Of a stretch of 64,000 nt of DNA, positions 54,187 through 62,104 are shown piece after piece. Numbering within the stretch: position 1 is the first letter of the stretch; each line of letters opens with the position of its first letter. The position numbers were made by a program, and so were the translations under genes. The stretch is from positions 1 to 64,000 of the forward strand of contig JAAOED010000005.1 in assembly GCA_016466735.1 (NCBI GenBank), in the 5' to 3' direction. The DNA is from Weissella confusa. GTDB taxonomy: Bacteria > Bacillota > Bacilli > Lactobacillales > Lactobacillaceae. The notes below the pieces were generated by a model. It was not told the origin of the DNA and made no database searches. It was given only the letters and a program-made list of their open reading frames with translations.

Positions 54187-55119
54187 TTAGAGTGTATCCA
54201 CAATTTCGTCGAAACGTTGTTGGATGTAGTCACGTGATTGCAAAAGCTTTTCTTGCTCATCCGTTGTCAAATCAAGCGTCGTTTCTGCCAAGACACCATC
54301 GCGACCAATGATTGCTGGGTATGACAAGTACATTCCCATGTCATCGCGACGGTTTGAGACAACCAATTCAGCATGCGCGTCAGCCATAACAGCCTTGGCA
54401 ATACGGATTGCTGACGTTGCAACACCGTAACTCGTGTAGCCCTTACCATTCAAGACTGTGAAGCCACCCTTACGCGCTTCCTCTTCGATGGCCGCCAAGT
54501 CAATATCGCCAGCATCAGCCAACGTCACGATTGGTTGACCCATCACGCGCACCGTTGACCAAGCGACGAATTGTGAGTTACCGTGCTCGCCCAAGTTATA
54601 CCCTGAAACAGAACGTGGATCCAAATCAAACGCCTCACCAACTGCACGTTGCATACGCGCTGTATCAAGCAAAGTACCTGTTCCAATAACCTTGTGAGCT
54701 GGGAAACCAGTCACGTGTTGGAACAAAGCCGTAATCACGTCAACCGGGTTTGAAATCACGACCAATACGCCGTGGAAACCAGAGTCCTTCAAGTTCGTGC
54801 CAACTGATTGGACCATGCTACTTGTAAACTTTAACTCAGCGAAACGGTCGCCGGTTGGGTTGTCTTGTTGCAACTTAATGTTTCCCAACGTTGAAATCAC
54901 AACGTCCGCATCTGCCAAAGCCGCCCAATCGTTAATCACGATGTTACCGTGCGCTTCCAAGTTTGCCATTGCGTCTTGGAAATCAATTTGATCAGCTTTT
55001 ACCTTCGCTTCGTTTGCATCAATAAAGACGTAGTCGTCGGCCACCCCTTGTGCAATCAATCCGTGCGCCACCGCAGCCCCAACGTTGCCAAGGCCGATAA
55101 TTCCAATCTTACGTGCCAT
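54187..55119 (-). CDS. L-2-hydroxyisocaproate dehydrogenase
   Basis: A 310-residue NAD-dependent 2-hydroxyacid dehydrogenase of the lactate/malate family. N-terminal Rossmann loop [16 protein letters not shown], catalytic loop region, SNPVDVIT, and active-site His in [17 protein letters not shown]. It reduces branched 2-oxo acids such as 2-oxoisocaproate. From memory the sequence is nearly identical to the structurally characterised L-HicDH of Lactobacillus confusus, so I prefer this name to lactate dehydrogenase. Start 55119 (MARKIG) has SD GGGGGA. Confidence 0.93.
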   Translation of the reverse strand: MARKIGIIGLGNVGAAVAHGLIAQGVADDYVFIDANEAKVKADQIDFQDAMANLEAHGNIVINDWAALADADVVISTLGNIKLQQDNPTGDRFAELKFTSSMVQSVGTNLKDSGFHGVLVVISNPVDVITALFQHVTGFPAHKVIGTGTLLDTARMQRAVGEAFDLDPRSVSGYNLGEHGNSQFVAWSTVRVMGQPIVTLADAGDIDLAAIEEEARKGGFTVLNGKGYTSYGVATSAIRIAKAVMADAHAELVVSNRRDDMGMYLSYPAIIGRDGVLAETTLDLTTDEQEKLLQSRDYIQQRFDEIVDTL

Positions 55120-55157
55120 AATGTCCCCCAAATCATTTTTGTCGTATGTTTATTATA

Positions 55158-55194
55158 CAAAAAAGAGACGTTGTTCACCACTGAACAACATCTC
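55158..55194 (-). terminator. Terminator after the MFS gene
   Basis: 13-bp minus-strand stem GAGATGTTGTTCA / TGAACAACGTCTC with 4-base loop, then TTTTTT. Confidence 0.8.
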
Positions 55195-55202
55195 GTAATC
55201 AT

Positions 55203-56411
55203 TTAATCAAACAAATGCTTGGTCATCGCCATCATCACGGCAGCCACAATCATCACAATCACCAACACAAGATAAACCACATTTTGGATGACCCCGTTTG
55301 GATTAGCGGTAAAGGCCATCCCATACAACATTGGGCCGAAAGCAGACATAAAATATCCACCAGCTTGGGCCATTCCTGACAAACGAGCCGTTTCGACTGG
55401 TGACGATGTTTTAGCAGCAAACATCGTCATGGTGTACAAGAAGAAAAATGACGTTGCAAAACCAATCAAAATCGTCAAGAAGAACCAGTACACAACTGAA
55501 GACGTTTCTTGATCAAATAGCATCACCGCACCGATTAGCGACATCACGGCAGCGACTGCGATAGTTGCCAGGGTCCCCTTGCGACGCATGTTCACCAAGA
55601 TATTCGGTACCAAAATTGAAATCGGCATCCCAATAAATGAATAGAATGACATAATCACAGAAATTGAGCCGGCTGAAACATGATGCTGCGCCATCATGGT
55701 TGGAAGCCAGGCCACACCCGTGTAATTAATAATCGCTTGTACACCGAAGACAACTAAGAATGGCCATGCCTTAATGTTGGTCCAAATCTTCTTCTTGGGT
55801 GCGTTAGTGTCGTGGTGACGACCACGCGTTGCAGGTACCTTTTCCGGCACACGCACTGACGTGTAAATCCAGAAACCAAGTACGATAGCTGGTAACAAGA
55901 CCAGCAACCACATCACGGCATGCCAACCAAACGTTGCCACCACCGGCGCCGTCAATAGGCTAAACGTCGCTGACCCAATCATAATCGTAAGTGAGTACAT
56001 TGATGTGTATACACCCACCTTATGTGAGAAATATGACGCGACGAACGTTGGCATAAAGACGTTCAAGTGCGCAATTCCTGCACCAACCAGAACCGTACCA
56101 ATCAACATCGTTGGCATCGTCACGACCAAGCGCAATGCGGTCCCCAAGAAGATTGATGCCAATGACAACCCCAACGCCTTTTTCAAGCCAAAGAACGACA
56201 TCGTCTTTGACGCAAAATTAGAAATCAGCAGAAACATAACCAACGGAATCGTCGTCAAAATTCCCAGTTGTCCTTTATCAACACCCAACTCACCTGAAAT
56301 TTGCGTTAACATCAAGGGGAGCGTCGTAATGGGTGATCGCATAATCAACCCGATCAAGAGGACACTTGCTGCTAAAATCGCGCCAGTTGACGCTACTTTT
56401 TTATTACTCAT
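55203..56411 (-). CDS. MFS transporter, CynX/NimT-like
   Basis: A 402-residue, twelve-helix major facilitator. The N-terminal GLIMRSPITTLPLMLTQIS and the LNVFMPTFVASYF region resemble the cyanate/nitroimidazole (CynX) group. Substrate unknown. ATG 56411 preferred over an in-frame GTG two codons earlier. Flanked by terminators on both sides, so monocistronic. Confidence 0.85.
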   Translation of the reverse strand: MSNKKVASTGAILAASVLLIGLIMRSPITTLPLMLTQISGELGVDKGQLGILTTIPLVMFLLISNFASKTMSFFGLKKALGLSLASIFLGTALRLVVTMPTMLIGTVLVGAGIAHLNVFMPTFVASYFSHKVGVYTSMYSLTIMIGSATFSLLTAPVVATFGWHAVMWLLVLLPAIVLGFWIYTSVRVPEKVPATRGRHHDTNAPKKKIWTNIKAWPFLVVFGVQAIINYTGVAWLPTMMAQHHVSAGSISVIMSFYSFIGMPISILVPNILVNMRRKGTLATIAVAAVMSLIGAVMLFDQETSSVVYWFFLTILIGFATSFFFLYTMTMFAAKTSSPVETARLSGMAQAGGYFMSAFGPMLYGMAFTANPNGVIQNVVYLVLVIVMIVAAVMMAMTKHLFD

Positions 56412-56472
56412 ACTCACCCTGCTTTCAAAAACGTAAAAAACCTAGATTTCTAGAATATCATTTTTTCGGGCA

Positions 56473-56505
56473 GTAAAAAAGCCGTCATCCGACGAAATGA
56501 CAGCT
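56473..56505 (-). terminator. Terminator after the ECF S-component gene
   Basis: 9-bp stem AGCTGTCAT / ATGACGGCT (one G-U), 8-base loop, then TTTTTT on the minus strand. Confidence 0.8.
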
Positions 56506-56513
56506 TTTCTGTA

Positions 56514-57023
56514 TTATTTACGCAACACCTTGCGGAATGGCACACTTAGCAACAACGCTAGAATGAAGCCGACCAAGACTTGCATGATATTTGCGGGTAC
56601 GTCAGTCAAGCTTGCCAAAGCTGCGCTTGACATAGTCATCTTGGCACCACCAGTTAGCCAAGTCAAGAATGCCCCGGCAATCCAGTACCCAACGACCATA
56701 ACCAACCCACCTAAGAAATTACCCCAGACACGCTTGCCAATACGTTCATCCATCGCAAATTGCCCAAGCACCCAACCTTCAAGGCCGTGAATAATGAATG
56801 AAAAAATCATCCATTGTGGGTAACCAGCTAGCAAATCAAGTAGTAAGCCCGTCAATCCTCCAACAAAGGCCCCTGTTTTTGAACCATAATGCCAAGCGGC
56901 AATGAAAATTCCCGTTTCGACCAATGACACAAAGCCAGTTGGCGTTGGCAACTTCACGACGTAACTCAACACAATATTAACAGCGATAATAACTGCTGCG
57001 ATTGTTAATTGCTTTGTTTTCAT
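56514..57023 (-). CDS. ECF transporter S component, vitamin B6 or HMP type
   Basis: A 169-residue protein with about six hydrophobic helices, lacking any ATPase, typical of ECF substrate-binding components that share a common energising module encoded elsewhere. It is co-transcribed with a pyridoxine/HMP kinase (1 base apart), so the likely substrate is pyridoxine (PdxU2-like) or hydroxymethylpyrimidine (HmpT-like). Sequence alone does not decide. Confidence 0.8.
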   Translation of the reverse strand: MKTKQLTIAAVIIAVNIVLSYVVKLPTPTGFVSLVETGIFIAAWHYGSKTGAFVGGLTGLLLDLLAGYPQWMIFSFIIHGLEGWVLGQFAMDERIGKRVWGNFLGGLVMVVGYWIAGAFLTWLTGGAKMTMSSAALASLTDVPANIMQVLVGFILALLLSVPFRKVLRK

Positions 57024-57024
57024 A

Positions 57025-57837
57025 TTATTTACCCCTTAAACGGCGGGCAGCTTGCCACACATTACCGACCGAAAAATCATCGTTCAATGCAACACCGTTT
57101 TTAATTCCCCAATAAACAAAATCTTTTGCATCTTTCACCGCGTCTACCGGCGCCTTACCAGTCGCTAGTTGACTTGCAATGGCTGAGGCAAAGGTGCATC
57201 CAGCGCCATTGTTAAACGCACTGTCGAGCTTCTGAGAGCCTAGAAAAATCGGTTCTGCCCCAGTCGTGACAACATCAGTCGCCTCATCACCAGATAAGCG
57301 TGCGCCTCCCTTTACAACAACGGCCTCAGCACCAAAGCCACGAATAATTTCCGCAGCCTTTGCTAAGTCGGCCTTATCCTTAATCTTAATACCAGCAAGC
57401 AATTCGCCTTCAACCAAGTTAGGTGTCGTCATAGAAGCCAGTGGCAACAAGTCGTGTTGGAACGCTGCCACCAACTCAGCAACATCCACATCGTCCGTTT
57501 CTTTAAAAGCCATCACCGGATCGATAATCACAGGCAGATTAGTTGCATAACGACGCAAATAATCTGCCACCATGTGCACGTGACCGACAGTTGGCAGCAA
57601 ACCTACCTTCACGCCAGCAACATCATCTAAAGCAAAAATAGACTGCAATTGCGCATCGAGAACATCCAACGGCACGGGATGAATCGTAAAGTCATCCTTA
57701 GTCACCGTGACAATACTCGTAATCACGCTAAGCCCAAAATAGCCATACTCATTAAAGGTCGCCAAATCAGCTTGTATCCCACCGCCGGCTAAAATATCCG
57801 AGCCAGCAATCGTCACCATTTTCTTCGGATTCTCCAT
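57025..57837 (-). CDS. Pyridoxine / hydroxymethylpyrimidine kinase (ThiD/PdxK family)
   Basis: A 270-residue ribokinase-fold kinase. VTIAGSDILAGGGIQADLATF at the N terminus is the family signature, PVIIDPVMAFKETD the middle motif, and FNNGAGCTFASAIASQLA the anion hole/catalytic loop (GAGCT instead of the GTGCT common in ThiD), which favours a PdxK-type kinase. Phosphorylates the vitamin imported by the partner S component. Start ATG 57837 with AAGGGAAG upstream. No riboswitch is visible upstream. Confidence 0.85.
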   Translation of the reverse strand: MENPKKMVTIAGSDILAGGGIQADLATFNEYGYFGLSVITSIVTVTKDDFTIHPVPLDVLDAQLQSIFALDDVAGVKVGLLPTVGHVHMVADYLRRYATNLPVIIDPVMAFKETDDVDVAELVAAFQHDLLPLASMTTPNLVEGELLAGIKIKDKADLAKAAEIIRGFGAEAVVVKGGARLSGDEATDVVTTGAEPIFLGSQKLDSAFNNGAGCTFASAIASQLATGKAPVDAVKDAKDFVYWGIKNGVALNDDFSVGNVWQAARRLRGK

Positions 57838-57951
57838 CAACTTCGCTTCCCTTCACAAGTCATACATGTAGTTTATCACAGATTATATTGTCAGAGTATG
57901 AAGAACTAATATGCGCACAGTACCGGTTTAAGTCCGTGGGCTGCGCTGATT

Positions 57952-58056
57952 GTGCTTATCTTAGCCTCGCCAAGTATTATTCGTGCAATTGCAGCGTTGT
58001 ACGTGGCAATTAAGCGGGTAAACTTCGAGACAAAAGAAAAGCGTCCACCACAGTAG
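57952..58056 (+). CDS. Candidate type I toxin peptide (Fst-like), start uncertain
   Basis: Frame 57910-58056 encodes a hydrophobic helix followed by a charged tail: LILASPSIIRAIAALYVAIK then RVNFETKEKRPPQ and stop. From the GTG at 57952 it gives 34 residues, the size of Fst/Ldr-type toxins, with an LAxP-like step and an Arg/Lys-rich tail. An ATG at 57898 is in the same frame but is cut off by TAA at codon 4, so the gene may be translated from GTG, be coupled to this mini-ORF, or be a decayed toxin. A -10-like TATATT lies at 57884-57889. A strong terminator lies downstream and an antisense promoter converges on it. Confidence 0.4.
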   Translation: MLILASPSIIRAIAALYVAIKRVNFETKEKRPPQ

Positions 58057-58132
58057 TGATGGACACCTAACCAACGAATTCCTAGGAACCTGTCGCCCAC
58101 TGAAGCTTGCACCTTCAGTGGGCTTTTTGTAT
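58031..58132 (-). ncRNA. Candidate antisense RNA (antitoxin) overlapping the toxin 3' end
   Basis: Predicted from a good minus-strand promoter (58139-58168) and a minus-strand terminator: hairpin 58043-58064 (arms GTCCATCAC/GTGGTGGAC) followed by TTTTCTTTT. The RNA of about 100 bases would be complementary to the last codons and 3' region of the toxin transcript, including its terminator, the layout of type I antitoxins in Gram-positive bacteria. Confidence 0.45.
58095..58128 (+). terminator. Terminator of the candidate toxin transcript
   Basis: Perfect 11-bp stem GCCCACTGAAG / CTTCAGTGGGC, 7-base loop, then TTTTT. Confidence 0.85.
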
Positions 58133-58138
58133 GTCAAA

Positions 58139-58168
58139 ATTTTACCACAGTTCACACAAAGGTGTCTA
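58139..58168 (-). promoter_or_regulatory. Antisense promoter of the candidate antitoxin
   Basis: Minus strand TAGACA (58163-58168), 18-base spacer, TAAAAT (58139-58144) with a TG extension. Both hexamers match consensus at five of six positions. Confidence 0.6.
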
Positions 58169-58202
58169 TTTCTAAAAAACATGTGTGCAACGCAAAGCAA
58201 AT

Positions 58203-58233
58203 AAAAAAGAGTGAACATTGAATTCACTCTTTT
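58203..58233. terminator. Bidirectional terminator-like hairpin
   Basis: 11-bp stem AAAGAGTGAA-type arms (58206-58216 and 58223-58233) with T-rich/A-rich flanks. It lies upstream of the antisense promoter, with no gene directly ending here. Confidence 0.6.
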
Positions 58234-58280
58234 ACGGTGGATAAGCCACGTAAGCACGAAATTTTATTTCAAAAAATCAT

Positions 58281-58459
58281 GGCCCCACGGTGGCCCCACG
58301 AATCGCTTTAAAGCCCAGTATAATAAGCTTTAAATTACTTCACGGCGTCTTTCATATAGGGTTTGAGAACACTCAGGCACCCTTCAAACGCCGTTAAATC
58401 AACAATTAGATTTTGGGTAACTTCTGGAAAACTTCGTGTGGCCCCACGTCGGCCCCACG
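58281..58459 (+). repeat. Four GGCCCCACG units in two tandem pairs
   Basis: GGCCCCACG occurs at 58281-58289, 58292-58300, 58440-58448 and 58451-58459: two pairs, each with an 11-base period, 159 bases apart. Translated, each pair reads roughly GPT(V/S)APR, which recalls the C-terminal ends of phage integrases near attachment sites. No integrase gene remains. The gap 58234-58532 otherwise holds no gene I can support. Confidence 0.6.
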
Positions 58460-58532
58460 CAGTCCCATAATCGAAACATCCAAGAACATTTTTTGTTCAT
58501 ATACTTTTTAATATAGAAGAAAGAATTTAACC

Positions 58533-58844
58533 ATGAATACACAACACCTTTTAAACTTAATCAAATTACGAATTGGTTCAGATGCTCACGTTGCTATTCA
58601 GGACGACGGCTCAATTCAATTATTGGTTACGAATTCACTTTTTATTTCTGCTGTTCGGAAGATCGAAACAGCAAAAACACAACTTCTCTTCGAAAATATT
58701 GTGCAACGAACGGATCAGGAAACCGCTGTGTTAAATCAAATTATCGAGTGCATGCGTGAATGCCAATCAACATTACAGCCACTTAGCATTTCCTTGTTAC
58801 ACCCGGAAAAAGCTTCTCAAATCTTATTTACCACGAAACAATAG
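58533..58844 (+). CDS. Hypothetical protein (103 aa)
   Basis: Not recognised. 103 residues, no TM; begins MNTQHLLNLIKLRIGSDAHV, ends LHPEKASQILFTTKQ. The SD is weak (AGAAAGAA). It is the only + strand gene in the accessory block and is followed by a terminator. Looks like a small helical protein of mobile-element origin; confidence is limited. Confidence 0.5.
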   Translation: MNTQHLLNLIKLRIGSDAHVAIQDDGSIQLLVTNSLFISAVRKIETAKTQLLFENIVQRTDQETAVLNQIIECMRECQSTLQPLSISLLHPEKASQILFTTKQ

Positions 58845-58916
58845 CCTTGCGTTGCCGTTTTAAAACACACTAAACGGCACATTCGACACCATATTCCAGT
58901 ATAATGATTCACCTCA

Positions 58917-58949
58917 CTCGCTGAAGTTGACAACCTCGGCGAGTTTTTT
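58917..58949 (+). terminator. Terminator after the 103-aa gene
   Basis: 8-bp stem CTCGCTGA / TCGGCGAG with an 11-base loop, then TTTTTT. A TATAAT hexamer about 20 bases upstream could instead make this the end of a very short RNA. Confidence 0.7.
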
Positions 58950-58954
58950 CATCC

Positions 58955-59572
58955 CTAAAAGAAAGAAATAATCTTAATAATTGATATCACTGCAATTATC
59001 GCATACAAAACGTTCTTAAAGGTTAACGGTTCGGTATTACTACCTTTGTCATTCTTCTCAACGTTATTTAATTCAACCTTTTCTTCAGGTAAAGAATAAC
59101 CTGAAATCGGTTTATACATGAATCCTAAATGCGGCCTACTTAGGAATTCTCCAAACCCCTCTTTATCACCAACAATCAAAACTGTATCTCTGTCCCATTC
59201 TGCAAGAATGCTGTAGTTACCTGTTTTTTCAAGTTCAGCGTTTAAATACGCCATAAACTCTTTTCGAATCTTATGAGCAATTTGGTGTCGAGGCTTTAAA
59301 TTGTTTTCGCCATACTTAACATCGTCTATCAATTCCGAAAAAATAAAATAATCACGTTTATATATATCCGTGTCTCGAATCAACGATTCAAATGTAACAG
59401 CAGTTGGATTTGATTCCCCATTAATGATTCCCCGCTCTGCACGTTCAACAATCCTCTTAAGCAGCTTTGGAAATGCTTCTTCCCTCATTTTTTCCTGAAA
59501 CTCAATCAGTTCTTTATTCTGCTCACGATTATAATCACGCTTGAGATCCAGCATTTCTTCCTTAGATTTCAT
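58955..59572 (-). CDS. Tail-anchored hypothetical protein
   Basis: A 205-residue protein, not recognised. Charged, helix-rich N-terminal part (KSKEEMLDLKRDYNREQNKE), central mixed domain (about 90-150, including ILAEWDRDTVLIVGDKEGFG), and a single C-terminal helix (IIAVISIIKIISF) at the very end, a tail-anchor layout. AT-rich and downstream of the restriction operon, so accessory. SD AGGA. Confidence 0.65.
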   Translation of the reverse strand: MKSKEEMLDLKRDYNREQNKELIEFQEKMREEAFPKLLKRIVERAERGIINGESNPTAVTFESLIRDTDIYKRDYFIFSELIDDVKYGENNLKPRHQIAHKIRKEFMAYLNAELEKTGNYSILAEWDRDTVLIVGDKEGFGEFLSRPHLGFMYKPISGYSLPEEKVELNNVEKNDKGSNTEPLTFKNVLYAIIAVISIIKIISFF

Positions 59573-59736
59573 ATAACAGTCCTTTTAATTATTACAAACA
59601 CCTTTTATTAAATTTGTTTGAAAAAACGGTCCAAATTCACAACCTCACGACCCTTAGATTAGTCAGCCTAAGTAGATTCGGCACGTCAACAGCCACCCCA
59701 TTAATGTCAGTTTTTGATCTTATGATGCGATTTCGG

Positions 59737-59823
59737 ACTAGTTTTCTAGTTTGGTGAGTCTCAGCATAAGGGCAATGTTTTGCCCGATAGAAGCCTCACC
59801 GAGTCTCTAGATTTTCTTTTTTT
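59737..59823 (+). ncRNA. Structured element ending in a T-run (candidate small RNA)
   Basis: Nested pairing: ACTAG/CTAGT hairpin at the start, GGTGAG (59753-59758) with CTCACC (59795-59800) enclosing a perfect GGGCAA/TTGCCC hairpin (59770-59785), then GAGTCTCTAG and TTTTCTTTTTTT. The T-run is on the + strand, opposite to both neighbouring genes. No clear promoter was found. The rest of 59573-59846 shows nothing else that I can call. Confidence 0.4.
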
Positions 59824-59846
59824 AATTGCAGAGCGTGTCAGATGAA

Positions 59847-60473
59847 CTACTTTGCGATCGTAGTATACCCTGCAACCATTTTCTCTCCGCCTAGTTGAAT
59901 AAATTTATCTTCAACACTCCCATTCAATACATTATACACATTAGAGTGGTTTACCAATTCCAGGTACTCGGACGCAGTCAGTTTATTTTTATAGATGACC
60001 ATTAGCTCAGCAAAAGTCAGAACTTTAAATTCAATATTCAACACCTCGTTAATATCTTTTAATACTTGCCAAAAATCACTTCGTTTGTTTGGAAATATAT
60101 CAAATACAATTATCGGTACCAAATCACTAACATTTAGTTCATCATTCGTTGCTCTAATAGCTAGTGCATCAAGAAGTCTGCGATACGTATTTAAACTATC
60201 AGTGGTACCAAACTCGAACTCAAACAAATACGTTGTATCTGAATAGTCCAAATCCGCATCGATTCTAAAATTTGAATTTCCTTGTTGGTATATATTGATT
60301 GGCATATGCAAAGATTCATGAATAAAACTAATAATTTTATTTTTTTCATTTACTTCTATACTTTCAAACCACTTAATCAAGCTAACAGTATTTTGCGTTG
60401 AAATTGCTCGCTCTTGAAATTCGATTACCGCTTCTTTCTGCCGTTGCTCAGTTTTAATTTGTTGAATGTCCAT
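59847..60473 (-). CDS. Restriction-linked protein of unknown function
   Basis: A 208-residue protein, not recognised. Its ATG overlaps the stop of the endonuclease gene (TAATG), so the two are made together. The centre (FRIDADLDYSDTTYLFEFEFGTT, about residues 68-90) has strands with Asp/Glu spacing somewhat like a PD-(D/E)XK core, but the Lys is missing. It may be a second subunit or a modulator of the nuclease, or an unrelated passenger. Confidence 0.65.
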   Translation of the reverse strand: MDIQQIKTEQRQKEAVIEFQERAISTQNTVSLIKWFESIEVNEKNKIISFIHESLHMPINIYQQGNSNFRIDADLDYSDTTYLFEFEFGTTDSLNTYRRLLDALAIRATNDELNVSDLVPIIVFDIFPNKRSDFWQVLKDINEVLNIEFKVLTFAELMVIYKNKLTASEYLELVNHSNVYNVLNGSVEDKFIQLGGEKMVAGYTTIAK

Positions 60474-62080
60474 TAGATTTCTACCATCCCCATACTCTTA
60501 GCCAGTTTGTCTAAATCAACAAGTCGTTTACCTTGAGACACATCAAGCGCTAACCGAAGAAGTGTACGTAAATCAATCATCGCTATCTGAATATCATATT
60601 GCTCTGCATACGCTCTAATCAGTTGATCAACCTTTGAACCTGAAGTGGGATAATCAAATCCGACAACGAAAGAAGAATCGTCATCGCGATACGGTCCATA
60701 TTTACGAGCTTTCAGCAATATCTTATTTTCAAGAGCTTGCTCAATTGATTTTATATTAATCCTAGAAACCTCTGTTTTTGATTTAATTTCAACCGGAATA
60801 GTTCTATTTTCAAAGCTGATAATCAAATCTTCCCGCTGAGCGTTCTGTCCATGAGGCGATACCTTCACCTCAAACCCTAGCATACTAAACAGAATGCCAA
60901 TAAATGGATAGAACTCCTCCTTCGTGAAATACCCTGCCGCCTTCACAACCTTTTCAAAATCTTTATCTGAAGCATATTGTATTCCTTGTTCATCTAAAAA
61001 CGAACTAAAGTCTGTGCTAGTACTCTTGTTGACAGTTTTCTCTATATACCTGACATGGGTAGAAATAATATTTTTTGGCTTCGCTTCTGTAATCGAAGAT
61101 GCTGCATTCGAATTTGCTGAGCTGTATCTAGTTCTATTAGAAGTGACATCATCAGAATCCAAAATTCCTTCTTCAAGTAGAATTTTGTCAACCGTTGAGG
61201 CATTAAATAATTGATACGGAGATCCGAACACCTTTATATTTGGATTTCTCAGATTCGATACATCAAACATTGCGTCCTTGAGATAGTAGAAAAAGGAACT
61301 GTACACCAATTCTGAAAAATCTGCATCATTTTGATCTGCGAGTCTCAGGAAGTGTTCGTACTCATCATCAGCAATCCTTTGCCCTTTGATCGTTAATTCA
61401 AAAAAGTTTCGCTTCTTTTCAAACCAACCAACTTTTTGAATTCCCGCAATCATAAGCCGGGTGTAATTCTTTTGTGTGTTAACAGAAATTTCATCTGAAA
61501 TCTCTTCCATATACACAGATGGGTTGATCTTTGCTAGTCTATTTTTCTTAATGAAGGCAGAGGAAGATGCCAAATTTTCATACTTCTCGGTCATTGGTCC
61601 GGTGATTATTTCATCACGTGAAATTTTTCCATCCGCAGCCCTACTAGTTCTCAGTACATTTAATACCGGATATCCATCGTAAGAAGATTTCGTATTAATT
61701 ACAGAGTTGGGAGCGGTCCAACGCAAAAAAGACGCTTCGAAAAAGCTAATACCTTGAAATTCCGTATTCAAAATTAGATTACCCAACGTTGTGACCTCAA
61801 TATCACTCAATCCGTCGCCGGCTAACCACCCAAGCCAACGATATGTTTCTGTATAGGCTTTGGCCTGATTATATATTGAATCTCGACTTTTATCCTTTCT
61901 TTGAGAAGCCTTGAATGCCGCTTCACCAGTTTTCCCAACTGCAGACGCATTGTTCGTCTGGGCTAAAATTAAAGCTATGTCATCAACAGAATATATAGCC
62001 CCTGAATCATCTGAAAATGTATCTCTAAACATTGAAATCATATGTTCAATGTTAGATCCCGGATTAGGAAATCTAATCAT
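60473..62080 (-). CDS. Type II restriction endonuclease, PD-(D/E)XK
   Basis: A 535-residue protein. The C-terminal half holds a nuclease core: QREDLIISFENRTIPVEIKSKTE gives Asp418, Glu431 and Lys433, the D-(x)n-ExK pattern, preceded by a helix with Glu. The N-terminal part (about 1-300) is probably the DNA-recognition domain. Two adjacent methyltransferases on the same strand mark this as a restriction-modification system, and the paired methylases suggest an asymmetric target. Specificity cannot be read. Own promoter and palindromic operator upstream. SD AGGGGT. Confidence 0.8.
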   Translation of the reverse strand: MIRFPNPGSNIEHMISMFRDTFSDDSGAIYSVDDIALILAQTNNASAVGKTGEAAFKASQRKDKSRDSIYNQAKAYTETYRWLGWLAGDGLSDIEVTTLGNLILNTEFQGISFFEASFLRWTAPNSVINTKSSYDGYPVLNVLRTSRAADGKISRDEIITGPMTEKYENLASSSAFIKKNRLAKINPSVYMEEISDEISVNTQKNYTRLMIAGIQKVGWFEKKRNFFELTIKGQRIADDEYEHFLRLADQNDADFSELVYSSFFYYLKDAMFDVSNLRNPNIKVFGSPYQLFNASTVDKILLEEGILDSDDVTSNRTRYSSANSNAASSITEAKPKNIISTHVRYIEKTVNKSTSTDFSSFLDEQGIQYASDKDFEKVVKAAGYFTKEEFYPFIGILFSMLGFEVKVSPHGQNAQREDLIISFENRTIPVEIKSKTEVSRINIKSIEQALENKILLKARKYGPYRDDDSSFVVGFDYPTSGSKVDQLIRAYAEQYDIQIAMIDLRTLLRLALDVSQGKRLVDLDKLAKSMGMVEI

Positions 62081-62104
62081 AATGCGTACCCCTAATGATT
62101 TTTA

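Noticed and set aside
57841..57897. TPP or other vitamin riboswitch before the vitamin kinase gene
   Set aside because: The interval is short, has no conserved riboswitch core, and carries the candidate toxin promoter on the opposite strand.
57961..58257. 98-aa minus-strand open frame across the candidate toxin locus
   Set aside because: It runs through two perfect terminator hairpins and the opposite-strand peptide, has no SD, and has unusual Cys/Trp-rich composition; it looks like a chance frame.
58281..58459. Short GC-rich repeats as a possible CRISPR array
   Set aside because: Only four 9-base units in two pairs with unequal spacing; no spacer-repeat periodicity and no cas genes.
58880..58949. 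Independent small RNA from TATAAT at about 58899 to the terminator at 58943
   Set aside because: No acceptable -35 and the hairpin is explained as terminator of the 103-aa gene; kept only as a remark.
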